This document shows positions 1-6,760 of a stretch of 8,598 bases of DNA, piece after piece. Every line of letters starts with the position of its first letter. Within the stretch, counting starts at the first letter, position 1. The DNA comes from Chitinophagales bacterium (GTDB lineage Bacteria > Bacteroidota > Bacteroidia > Chitinophagales > Chitinophagaceae). The stretch is taken from the NCBI GenBank assembly GCA_015654495.1, contig JAATGW010000380.1, positions 1 to 8,598 of the forward strand. The letters are read 5' to 3'. Under the pieces are notes generated by a model. That model had not been told where the DNA came from, did not search any database, and saw only the letters and a list, made by a program, of their open reading frames with translations. The position numbers and the translations under genes are program-made.

Positions 1-20
1 AGTGTGAGCTTCTGGTTCAT
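1..20 (-). CDS. Possible start of a further gene, cut by the left edge
   Basis: An ATG on the minus strand at 18-20 opens a frame (M-N-Q-K-L-T) that runs off the window. An AAAGG motif lies 7 bases upstream of it (28-32), a good Shine-Dalgarno-like match for this window, and the strand is the same as all other genes. Only six codons are visible, so no product can be named. The same frame stays open upstream of this ATG for about 35 codons, so the true start could differ, or the ATG could be chance. Confidence 0.3.
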
Positions 21-93
21 ATGGATGCCTTTGAAAATGGTATCTTTTATCTGAAGGAAGTAGTACAACACATATTCTATAGAAGGGTTATAA

Positions 94-118
94 GGGCATT
101 CGCCACATGCGAATGTCC
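94..118 (-). terminator. Hairpin downstream of the WecG-like gene, possible weak terminator
   Basis: Two 10-base arms (94-103 and 109-118) can pair around a 5-base loop, with one G-T type mismatch. The stem is fairly GC-rich for this window. It lies about 40 bases past the stop codon of the WecG-like gene. The minus-strand sequence after it (TTATAACCC) is only weakly T-rich, so it is not a classic intrinsic terminator. It could instead stabilise the 3' end of the transcript or be a protein-binding palindrome. Confidence 0.35.
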
Positions 119-159
119 ACGTGATTCAGGAATGCGCAGTTTCATATTTTCAGAGGAAC

Positions 160-903
160 CTACGCAGCTGAATATTGTTTGCTGGTCATCATCATACGGG
201 CAAGTTTAAATGCGGAAAAGTAGCGGGGAATAAATACAGCAGGATTTTCAAAGCACCGCATCAGCCACCCCATGTAGATTCTGTCAATCCATTTGGGAAT
301 GCGGGCCTGCCTGCCAGTAAGAAAAGCGATAGCTGCTCCCGTGCAGATAATTGCGGGGTTATACGATAAGTTCTTCTTAAGATATGACCCCAGCTTCTCC
401 TGTATTCCGCCACCGAGATTAATCACAACATATGAAGGCTTTGTTAGCTCCAGTTTTTCCAATAATTCGTTATCTCTGACATCTGACTGCCGATAAATAG
501 GAGCGACGTAAGACATATCATCACATGCCTTAATGCCTGATTGATTCAGCCATGCAATATTTGCAATTGCTTCATCTCTGTTTGGATTGACAAGAAACAA
601 TGTATCCGTTTTTTTTACTTCCGCATCATCAAAAAATGCTTTTAGGAAAGTGAGCCCAGAAATCCGATTGATCTTTTGTTTTGCACGGAGGTTCCAGATC
701 AGTGACATAAAACCGCTATCAGGAATGATTATATCCGCATCATTCAGAGATTGATAATAAAGAGGGTCTTCGGAAATCTTAACAAGCGCGGGAGCTGATG
801 GTACAACCAGCAGGCCGCCAAGCTTCAGAAATTGAACTACTTCTTTTACTGTACCATTAAAAAAATTCAAGCCTAGAATGTTGGTTTTTGCGATTGTGTT
901 CAT
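160..903 (-). CDS. WecG/TagA/CpsF-family glycosyltransferase (GT26)
   Basis: This 247-residue protein has the usual length for WecG/TagA/CpsF enzymes, which transfer a sugar such as N-acetylmannosaminuronate, N-acetylmannosamine or glucose from a nucleotide donor to a lipid-linked acceptor at the inner face of the cytoplasmic membrane. Family hallmarks are in order: NDADIIIPDSGF (residues 54-65), the substrate-site loop ISGLTFL (81-87), GGGIQEKLG (164-172), and the C-terminal block from CTGAA (187) through GRQARIPKWIDR to GWLMRCFENP (212-221). The C-terminus is basic and hydrophobic, as expected for membrane association. The start is the ATG at 901-903, preceded by an A-rich leader (AAAACAAAAATTCT) with no clear Shine-Dalgarno motif. 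About 870 bases and a terminator separate it from the upstream cluster, so it may have its own promoter, though I found no convincing one. The family call is firm; the exact sugar cannot be told. Confidence 0.93.
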   Translation of the reverse strand: MNTIAKTNILGLNFFNGTVKEVVQFLKLGGLLVVPSAPALVKISEDPLYYQSLNDADIIIPDSGFMSLIWNLRAKQKINRISGLTFLKAFFDDAEVKKTDTLFLVNPNRDEAIANIAWLNQSGIKACDDMSYVAPIYRQSDVRDNELLEKLELTKPSYVVINLGGGIQEKLGSYLKKNLSYNPAIICTGAAIAFLTGRQARIPKWIDRIYMGWLMRCFENPAVFIPRYFSAFKLARMMMTSKQYSAA

Positions 904-1261
904 AGAATTTTTGTTTTAAAAGACAGTTTCTGACAGGTTAAAAAAGCTGCAGTGGACCAATTGCGCGATTCAACATGAGAACTGAAATGAAATACAGCAG
1001 GCGCTGAGTTAGGCTAAATGCAAAAGCCAATCAATAAATCGATTTAGTAACCGACAAAAAAAGGATCTTAAAAAACGGGCTGAAATAATGACCTCTGGCT
1101 TTCAATTGTTGATTCAGCAAATCTTACCACTTTGTTCAGCGTTAAATCAGGGTAGGATCGAAACGAGGAAAAGTTTTCAGGAGGGATAGACCTAGTGGCT
1201 TTTGAGTCGCCGATAAAGAGAAGACGGCATATCATTCTAAACAACAGTCCGGAGAATTAAA

Positions 1262-1513
1262 ATGATTGAAGAGTTAAGCATTTAAGAAGTAGACAATCAG
1301 ATCTCCTTCCGGATACTGAAAAATTTGGATAATAGATATTCCGACTATACTAAAGAAGATCAAAAAAAATTTGACAGAGCAAATGACAGGAAGAACGTAT
1401 TGAATTTTCAAAGGGAGCAGAATAGATTTTTCAATTGCAATTTTACTACTCTAACCTGTTGCTTACTGTCTAAACTGTACCACAGTGTAGTTCACAAAAT
1501 AGAAGTGTATTAG
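1262..1513 (+). pseudogene. Possible degenerate small gene on the opposite strand, function unknown
   Basis: This is the only plus-strand frame in the window with a plausible ribosome binding site: GGAG at 1250-1253, 8 bases before ATG 1262. The frame has a TAA after seven codons (1283-1285) and then continues without stop to TAG at 1511-1513, giving 83 codons in all. Residues after the stop include Q-I-S-F-R-I-L-K-N-L, which vaguely resembles the start of winged-helix regulators of exopolysaccharide loci, but the match is too short to call. The last 25 residues look non-coding (Cys-rich, mixed). A hydrophobic frame lies opposite on the minus strand, so coding sense is uncertain. It may be a relic or chance. 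Confidence 0.18.
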
Positions 1514-1658
1514 TCTTTCGTTTTTTCCGGCTGTATCGAGTATCTCTTAGGGTTAAAGTACGCGCGTCCGGTAATTTCGTACTAACTACGGATTTCCTAA
1601 ATAGCTATACTCAAACTATTAAAGCCCATTATATTAATTTAATGAAAAGTCATTTCGA

Positions 1659-1692
1659 AAAAATCACCTCAATTTGAGGCTTCCTGATTTTT
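1659..1692 (-). terminator. Hairpin terminator after the broken GT2 gene, possibly bidirectional
   Basis: An inner 5-base stem (CCTCA/TGAGG, 1667-1671 and 1675-1679) with a 3-base loop is flanked by an outer 8-base stem (AAAAATCA/TGATTTTT, 1659-1666 and 1685-1692), with a 5-base bulge on one side. Read on the minus strand it ends in TGATTTTTT, as in an intrinsic terminator. It lies about 85 bases past the stop codon of the 1778-2692 gene. T-tracts at both ends mean it could also stop transcripts coming from the other direction. Confidence 0.6.
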
Positions 1693-1777
1693 GAGTGTCA
1701 CTCAGTACGTTCGCAGTCAATTGATAGATTTACGAAAATGCTTAATACCTTCCTTAGCAAAAAAGTCTTTTCAACGT

Positions 1778-2692
1778 TTATTCTAATAACCTGCCCCGAT
1801 AAAAGCATTTATTGATTACTATCCTCATTGCCGGAAGCGGGCTATATTTAAACAATACCCAGAGTTCACGCCTGTTTGCCATGATAGAAATTCCGTTCAG
1901 TTTCTCAAGTCTCTGGAACAATTGTTCACAATAATAATTTTCCCAAATTATCAGGCCGTTTTTTAGGCATTGTCTTTCAATGCGATTTTTGACCTGTTTA
2001 CGCTGCCTTTTCAAAATCAATTGTACTGATCTTAAAATTGCAGGAATATCAGACAAATTAGTTTGCTTGTCTACACGATGTAAAACCGTGTATTTGTGAT
2101 GATGATGAACACGGTAATTTCGCGAAATTTTCAGGTAAAGATCATATTCAGGATAGACACTAAAACGGTCATCAAAACGGAATTCGTTGAAAACCCAGCG
2201 TTGAGACATTACAGCACCATGCATCTCATTATAATTTCCCTACAACAGATGCTGGTAATGATTATCCAACACAATATTCCTCCCTGCTTCTATGATATTA
2301 TCTATTTCGTTTACTTTTTTATGAGCTCCGGAAACAAAAGCAGTTGAATAATTTCTCTCGAGATATTGAGCATTTATTTGTAAGGCATCAAGCACCAGCT
2401 GATCGGACGCATCCAGGAATACCAAATAATGGCCACAACTAACTCCAATGCCATGATTCCTGGCTCTAGAAATGCTAGCACCTGGAATATGAAAATATTT
2501 CAATGCTGTTTTACAATCTTCAACTTGCTCCTTAATATCTATAATACCATAATCAATAACAATTATTTCATAAGAACTCCATGATTGAGTTATTATGCTG
2601 TCAATTGTTTTTCTGAAATTCCTAAGATCATTGGAGCCTGTAATTATAACTGAAACAAGGGATTGAATCCTGCTACTTGAAATCATTACCAT
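1778..2692 (-). pseudogene. GT2 family glycosyltransferase, interrupted by an in-frame TAG
   Basis: The two halves of a GT-A fold GT2 glycosyltransferase lie in one frame: 150 codons from ATG 2690-2692, then TAG at 2240-2242, then 153 more codons. Without the stop the product would be about 304 residues, the normal size of the family. The family is shown by SVIITGSND (13-21), the ISRARNHG segment (74-81), YLVFLDASD (89-97), and MHGAVM...RW followed by YDLYLK in the second half. Relatives, as I recall them, read LLQGNY here, so a CAG-to-TAG change is likely. Other key positions are also altered: the usual DDGSxD reads DYGIID (47-52), the DxD-type DADD reads DASD (94-97), and the usual CED before YDLYL reads YPE. 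That points to relaxed selection and not merely a sequencing error. The second half could start at ATG 2222-2224 but would lack the nucleotide-binding half. No other stop or frameshift is present, so the loss looks recent. Confidence 0.85.
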
Positions 2693-2812
2693 ACTTTCAA
2701 AACAAATTTTTAGGAGCTATTCCTACTTTTGAAATATTAGGTGAATTTAAACTGTTCATGCATTAATAGAATTTTTGGTTTAGGATTTTTGTAAGCATAC
2801 TATTAATATCGC

Positions 2813-3697
2813 TTAGTAAATTTCCAGCCGTTCAATTTTCGTATTTCCTAATAAAGCCAACCTGGTATTTCTTACCTTTAATTCACGAATCTTGCAGTAA
2901 ACAAGATTAAAATAGGACATTTTAAAAATAGCATAAGCCAGTCCGTTTACCCCATCTCTAAACCCTCCCCAAAAAAAATAACTTCCCACAAAAAATGCAG
3001 GGCCAATTAGAATGCATCCCATTAATTTGTATTTAATCTTTTGTTTCCAAGTCCATTTACTTCTAATATTCTCATCATTTAACGAATTAATAAACCTCTT
3101 TGCTTCCCAGCATGCGTACTCGAAATGCTTCTTATTAAATCGTGAGATGTCGTTAAAATCCATGTGGTCAATTTTGCTTTTGATTTGACCAATTTTACCA
3201 TTTAACACGGGATGTTCGTGAACTTCCATATCTAACTCGCTCCAGTTTTCTTCATTAATGTATTCATATTCACCAGCTTCCGGGCAAAACAACGCCAATT
3301 TCTTCAACGGATATCCACCTCTTAATTTTGCTCCCATAAAAAACACCGAATAACTTAACCAATAACCGACCTTATCGTCTTTTGCAAGTATACCCCTCAA
3401 TTCTTTTTTAAAATCCGCAGTCAGATATTCATCGGCGTCCAGAAACAAAATCCATTTTGTATCAATCTTTCGGTTTCGCAGAAACCAGTTCCGTTTTTTG
3501 GGGAATTTTCCATTCCATTTAAAATTGATTATTTCAGCTCTGTACTCTTTGGCTATTTCAACAGTTTTGTCTGAACTTCCAGAATCAATTATTACAATTT
3601 TCAGAGCGAAATCTTTGCCTATAGAATCAAGACAGCCTGGCAAATTTTTTTCTTCGTTAAGCACCGGAATTGCGATAGTAAGATTCAACAAATCCAT
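2813..3697 (-). CDS. GT2 family glycosyltransferase, WaaE/KdtX-like
   Basis: This 294-residue GT-A enzyme would transfer a sugar from a nucleotide donor to a growing cell-surface glycan on the cytoplasmic side of the membrane. The N-terminal strand and loop are IAIPVLNEEKNL (8-19). The nucleotide-binding IDSGSSDKT is at 37-45, the metal-binding FLDADE (DxD) at 85-90, and MEVHEHP at 157-163 matches the VHE motif of the WaaE (lipopolysaccharide core beta-1,4-glucosyltransferase) branch. A hydrophobic C-terminal region (about 225-268, with GPAFFVGSYFFWGGFRDG) is typical of this branch and probably sits on the membrane. The ATG is only 2 bases after the stop of the acetyltransferase gene, so the two are surely cotranscribed and perhaps translationally coupled. 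All catalytic motifs look intact, unlike the next gene downstream. The donor and acceptor cannot be told from sequence. Confidence 0.92.
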   Translation of the reverse strand: MDLLNLTIAIPVLNEEKNLPGCLDSIGKDFALKIVIIDSGSSDKTVEIAKEYRAEIINFKWNGKFPKKRNWFLRNRKIDTKWILFLDADEYLTADFKKELRGILAKDDKVGYWLSYSVFFMGAKLRGGYPLKKLALFCPEAGEYEYINEENWSELDMEVHEHPVLNGKIGQIKSKIDHMDFNDISRFNKKHFEYACWEAKRFINSLNDENIRSKWTWKQKIKYKLMGCILIGPAFFVGSYFFWGGFRDGVNGLAYAIFKMSYFNLVYCKIRELKVRNTRLALLGNTKIERLEIY

Positions 3698-3699
3698 GA

Positions 3700-4275
3700 C
3701 TATTTTTTTATCTTTTGGTCGTCCACTTTTTTTGTAAAGTCCCTTCGCTCTTTAATTGGTTCACAAGGATGACCTGCACAGACCATCCAAGCAGGCATGT
3801 TCCTTGTAACAACAGATCTTGCACCGATAACGCATCCATTCCCGATAACTATTCCAGGATGAATAAACGCATCAGCCGCAATCCAAACAAAATCCCCTAT
3901 TGTTATGGGTTTAGTAACTAAGGGAAAGCCTGGCTGGTTATAGTCATGGGTTCCGGTAACCAAATGTGCTCCCTGCGAGATTACAGCGCGCCTACCTATG
4001 CTAATCTTTCCCTGAGAATAAATGACCGCTCCACTTGCCACTCCACATTCTTCAGCAAATTCAACATTCCACGGAGCCCAAATTTTAACGCCTGGATATA
4101 TATGCACCCCTTTACCAACGTCCGCACCGAAACATCTTAACAAAAAGGAGCGCCATTCATGACACGGCTTAGGAGAATAGCGAAACAAAAATACATATAC
4201 CCAACCCCAAATTAATCGGCCAATCCGATTCTTTATCGAAAATGAAGGACCCGTGATTGTATCGTTGTTGTACAT
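3700..4275 (-). CDS. WcaF-like hexapeptide-repeat O-acetyltransferase
   Basis: This 191-residue protein is a left-handed beta-helix acyltransferase of the WcaF (colanic acid) type, expected to move acetyl from acetyl-CoA to a sugar hydroxyl of the polysaccharide in the cytoplasm. The N-terminal part (about 15-50, ending LLRCFGADVGKGVHI) matches the family lead-in. Hexapeptide turns follow: IYPGVKIWAPWNVEF, ISIGRRAVISQGAHL and ITIGDFVWIAADAFIHPGIVIGNGCVIGARSVV. The catalytic histidine is expected in GTHDY (His110). The C-terminus after AGHPCEPI (167-174) is a lysine-rich tail. The start is the ATG at 4273-4275 after an A/T-rich leader. A 110-base spacer separates it from the epimerase gene, with no terminator seen, so one transcript is likely. 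An alternative is a serine acetyltransferase-like or generic sugar acetyltransferase; the WcaF-like lead-in favours the call given. Confidence 0.92.
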   Translation of the reverse strand: MYNNDTITGPSFSIKNRIGRLIWGWVYVFLFRYSPKPCHEWRSFLLRCFGADVGKGVHIYPGVKIWAPWNVEFAEECGVASGAVIYSQGKISIGRRAVISQGAHLVTGTHDYNQPGFPLVTKPITIGDFVWIAADAFIHPGIVIGNGCVIGARSVVTRNMPAWMVCAGHPCEPIKERRDFTKKVDDQKIKK

Positions 4276-4385
4276 TTTAAAAAAGCATAATTAACGATTC
4301 ATAAAATTTTGTTTGAAATTTGTACTGATGTAAAAGGGCGAGGTCAGTTGTTTAAAGATTGGCATTCAGCATCCTTAAGACAACA

Positions 4386-5315
4386 TCAAGGCATTCCGGA
4401 TAGTATGTAATCTCTTATTTTAATAATTCCTTCATTTAAATTTGTAGATGGATTAAATCCCAGGTTTTCCTTTGCATGCGAAATATCTAAAATATTGGTT
4501 GGAACATCAAATATCCTCGTTTGTTTATAAATCACCTCGAAAGGAATATCAATAACTTTTCTAATTTCGTAGAGAATATCATTAAGACTATAGCCTTTAC
4601 CTCCACCAATATTATAAATCGCATCACAACGATTTTGTCTTAATGCCTCTACTATTGCAACTGCAACATCTTTGACATACACATAATCTCTTACAACAGA
4701 ACCGTCGCCCCATACTTCAACTTCTCCTTTTTGTATAATATTTTTAATCCAAATGCCAATAACGCCTTGTGGCCTCAAAAAATTTTGTCTCTCTCCGTAG
4801 GCATTTGAAACACGCATAATCGAATAATTCATGCCTTGCGAGTGATGGTAAAGGTGCAATAGTTTTTCCATAGTTAATTTGCTCAGCCCATAGTTAGATA
4901 TTGGGTTTAACTCATGTGATTCAGGTATGGGGATTTTTTTTGGAATACCATACACTGTGCCTCCAGAGGATATGAATATAAACGTTTGAATATTATGGTC
5001 TAGACATTTTTCAATCAAGTTAATGCTACTAATAATATTACTTGTGAATTCATACCCCGTAGCGCCGCGAGTGGGTTTGGGAACACTGGTCCAAGCTAAA
5101 TGAACTACAGCATTACAACCAGGCAAGCATTTATTTAGAGAATCACTATCACCAAAATCTGCCTGGTGAAAGACTAATTTATCTCTTATTTCATCAAAAT
5201 AACTTGGGAACTGTCTCCCATTCGCTACTACAACGACCTCAAATCCATTTCTCAAAAGTTCTTCGACGACAAACGACCCTATAAATCCGGTTCCCCCTGT
5301 TACAAGCACTTTCAT
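4386..5315 (-). CDS. NAD-dependent nucleotide-sugar epimerase/dehydratase (extended SDR, GalE-like)
   Basis: This 309-residue extended short-chain dehydrogenase probably interconverts UDP-sugars, for example C4 epimerisation of UDP-glucose or UDP-GlcNAc, to supply a precursor for the repeat unit. The Rossmann nucleotide-binding motif GGTGFIG is at 7-13 and HLAWTS at 72-77. The active site is SSGGTVYG (116-123) followed by YGLSK (Tyr142, Lys146). GDGSVVRDYVYVKDV (203-217) and YNIGGG (234-239) form the substrate-binding end. At the position of GalE Ser124 this protein has Gly118, with Thr120 nearby; a branch with SSGGTVYG is known to me, so this probably does not mean it is inactive. The ATG at 5313-5315 follows the upstream GT4 stop by 6 bases, with AAGAAG just before it, so the two genes share a transcript. 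The exact substrate is unknown; a 4,6-dehydratase or reductase is less likely. Confidence 0.9.
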   Translation of the reverse strand: MKVLVTGGTGFIGSFVVEELLRNGFEVVVVANGRQFPSYFDEIRDKLVFHQADFGDSDSLNKCLPGCNAVVHLAWTSVPKPTRGATGYEFTSNIISSINLIEKCLDHNIQTFIFISSGGTVYGIPKKIPIPESHELNPISNYGLSKLTMEKLLHLYHHSQGMNYSIMRVSNAYGERQNFLRPQGVIGIWIKNIIQKGEVEVWGDGSVVRDYVYVKDVAVAIVEALRQNRCDAIYNIGGGKGYSLNDILYEIRKVIDIPFEVIYKQTRIFDVPTNILDISHAKENLGFNPSTNLNEGIIKIRDYILSGMP

Positions 5316-5321
5316 CGCTTC

Positions 5322-6515
5322 TTAATTTATAAGTACGCTTTGTGGAGCAACACCGCCCAAACTTAACCACCTATATACGTCAGACATTTTTCTCGCCATC
5401 TCGTTCCAACTATACTCCTTTTTGGCAAAAACATGTGCTTCACTTCCTAATTTCTTTAATTCCGAATCGCTTTTATTAAAAAGCACCTGCAACCCATCAG
5501 CAATTGAATCTGGATTCGCCTCAATTTTGGATGATATTCCATTCGCATATCCCTCAGGCAAATTGCATTCAGGAGTTAATAAAGAATATTTTCCAAAAGC
5601 CCAGGCATTTAAAGCCGCAATTGGAACTCCTTCACTATATGAAGGCAAGATAAAAGCATCAGAATGGAAATAACAGGCATTCATATCTTCATTAAAATAT
5701 GTCCCTAAAAATTGTACATATTTTTCAATTCCATTTTGAACAGCAATCTCCTTCAATTGCTTCTCATGCTCTCCATCCTTCAGGCAACCTACAATAACTA
5801 AAACCCAATCATCCAACTCACCAGATTTTTTTTGCTTTAAAATTGCAATGGCATGCATGAGATTCACAAGTCCCTTCTTGGGATGCACACGACTTAAATA
5901 AAGTAATATCTTTTTTTCATTTGCAATTTTCCCCTTCCATGGAGCATCTTTATAGTTCCTTTGCAAGTCAGGGATAGTTACTCCGTTGTTAATTATGCAA
6001 ATGGGGTTCGTTAGTCCCAATTCACGAACAGAGTTGTATTCCTTTTTTGTATTAACGTGAAAACAAGAACAGCTTTCAAGAGCGCAATTTTCATAAAACA
6101 ATTTCGCAATAGCCTTTTTTATCGGAGATTTTTTTACAATCCATGGATCAAGCATCCCATTGACAGATGTTACGTATGGCTTATCATACTTTCGATGCCA
6201 TTTATATATCATTGCTGATTGATACATCCAGATTACATGCAAGTGAGCAATATCTGCCGGGGTTGATAACAATTTTTCTAAATATTCTTTTGAATATCCA
6301 AGCGCTTTGGGAAACGCGGGAGTAAAACTGGTCGGCTGAACGGGGTACCAACTGCAATTATCTTCTAATGTATAGTTATCGGATAGGCCAAAGACATTAA
6401 CACGATAGTTCTCCTGCTGTAAGTGTAGAGCAAGTTGACGGCTTACCTCAAAAACGCCCATGGATACTCTTGACACCGACGCTGCAACAAAATTTACATT
6501 GATTTCAACTGCCAT
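5322..6515 (-). CDS. GT4 family glycosyltransferase (GMLDPW type) with an EX7N motif
   Basis: This GT-B enzyme of about 397 residues is a retaining GT4 glycosyltransferase acting at the inner membrane face. An N-terminal acceptor domain carries GVFEVSRQLA and the NGMLDPW motif (about 119-125), which marks a common GT4 branch in exopolysaccharide loci. The C-terminal donor domain has LYLSRVHPKKGL (about 206-217), GVPIAALNAWAFGK and LTPECNLPEG (about 313-322). The frame also allows a TTG start two codons earlier (6519-6521); I prefer the ATG at 6513-6515 because TTG starts are rare and no better ribosome site supports it. The usual EX7E pair is Glu295 and Asn303 here (codons 5631-5633 and 5607-5609), so the second glutamate is missing. 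That may be a lineage variant or a damaged donor site. Its stop lies 6 bases before the epimerase start; the 245-base spacer upstream could hold its promoter. Confidence 0.92.
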   Translation of the reverse strand: MAVEINVNFVAASVSRVSMGVFEVSRQLALHLQQENYRVNVFGLSDNYTLEDNCSWYPVQPTSFTPAFPKALGYSKEYLEKLLSTPADIAHLHVIWMYQSAMIYKWHRKYDKPYVTSVNGMLDPWIVKKSPIKKAIAKLFYENCALESCSCFHVNTKKEYNSVRELGLTNPICIINNGVTIPDLQRNYKDAPWKGKIANEKKILLYLSRVHPKKGLVNLMHAIAILKQKKSGELDDWVLVIVGCLKDGEHEKQLKEIAVQNGIEKYVQFLGTYFNEDMNACYFHSDAFILPSYSEGVPIAALNAWAFGKYSLLTPECNLPEGYANGISSKIEANPDSIADGLQVLFNKSDSELKKLGSEAHVFAKKEYSWNEMARKMSDVYRWLSLGGVAPQSVLIN

Positions 6516-6628
6516 ATTCAAATTGCTATTAATTATAAAGACATTTTCTTTGTGCTGGAGGTCATAAAAAACTTCAACACATCCATCATTTTAAAAAAAA
6601 CCTACGCATTCGCTATCCAATTAAAATA

Positions 6629-6680
6629 TTTAATCTGAATTCAAATTAAAAACAATATCCCAAGTACAATCTGAAATTCA
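6629..6680. promoter_or_regulatory. Near-palindrome and repeated element upstream of the GT4 gene
   Basis: Bases 6629-6650 (TTTAATCTGAATTCAAATTAAA) form a 22-base palindrome with one mismatched pair (6635/6644). AATCTGAATTCA inside it (6632-6643) recurs with one extra A at 6668-6680, about 36 bases between starts. On the minus strand, TTAATTTG (6649-6642) is one base from the Bacteroidota -7 consensus TAnnTTTG and has a TTG 17 bases upstream (6669-6667). The site lies about 115 bases upstream of the ATG at 6515. It could be a promoter with operator, but AT-rich sequence makes such patterns by chance fairly easily. Confidence 0.28.
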
Positions 6681-6760
6681 TTCAGAAATAAAGATCTAAT
6701 CTCAACGCGACAGTAATTCACATGCATGAGTTATTTTATCAGGCACTTTGTCCATAGATA

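Larger units (their letters stand above)
904..1777. other. Gene-poor gap with short or interrupted reading frames
   Basis: About 870 bases carry no convincing intact gene. Three items stand out. On the plus strand, an ATG at 1262 with a GGAG motif 8 bases upstream opens a frame broken by TAA at 1283-1285, then open to 1513; it would read M-I-E-E-L-S-I-stop-E-V-D-N and is charged and hydrophilic for the next 45 or so residues. On the minus strand a 55-codon frame runs 1235-1068, and a frame with two internal TAG codons runs 1629-1510. A hydrophobic minus-strand frame opposite the first item (about 1440-1274) has no ATG. The three minus frames lie in different phases, so they do not assemble into one gene by simple stop removal. 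I recognise no domain. The stretch could be relics of one or more lost genes, or chance openings. The terminator at 1659-1692 lies inside it. Confidence 0.4.

Noticed and set aside
21..209. Plus-strand 62-codon frame at the left edge
   Set aside because: It overlaps the end of the WecG-like gene in antisense, has no family signature, and all solid genes are on the minus strand.
2093..2107. Four consecutive CAT/CAC codons (His run) in the broken GT2 gene
   Set aside because: Related GT2 proteins, as I recall them, also have two or three histidines here, and the repeat is too short to be a convincing slippage tract.
2711..2725. TAGGA/TCCTA hairpin just upstream of the broken GT2 gene
   Set aside because: A 5-base stem in AT-rich sequence is too weak to call a terminator or operator.
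6702..6755. 17-codon minus-strand frame in the spacer before the 5322-6515 gene
   Set aside because: It is too short and has no ribosome site or family match.
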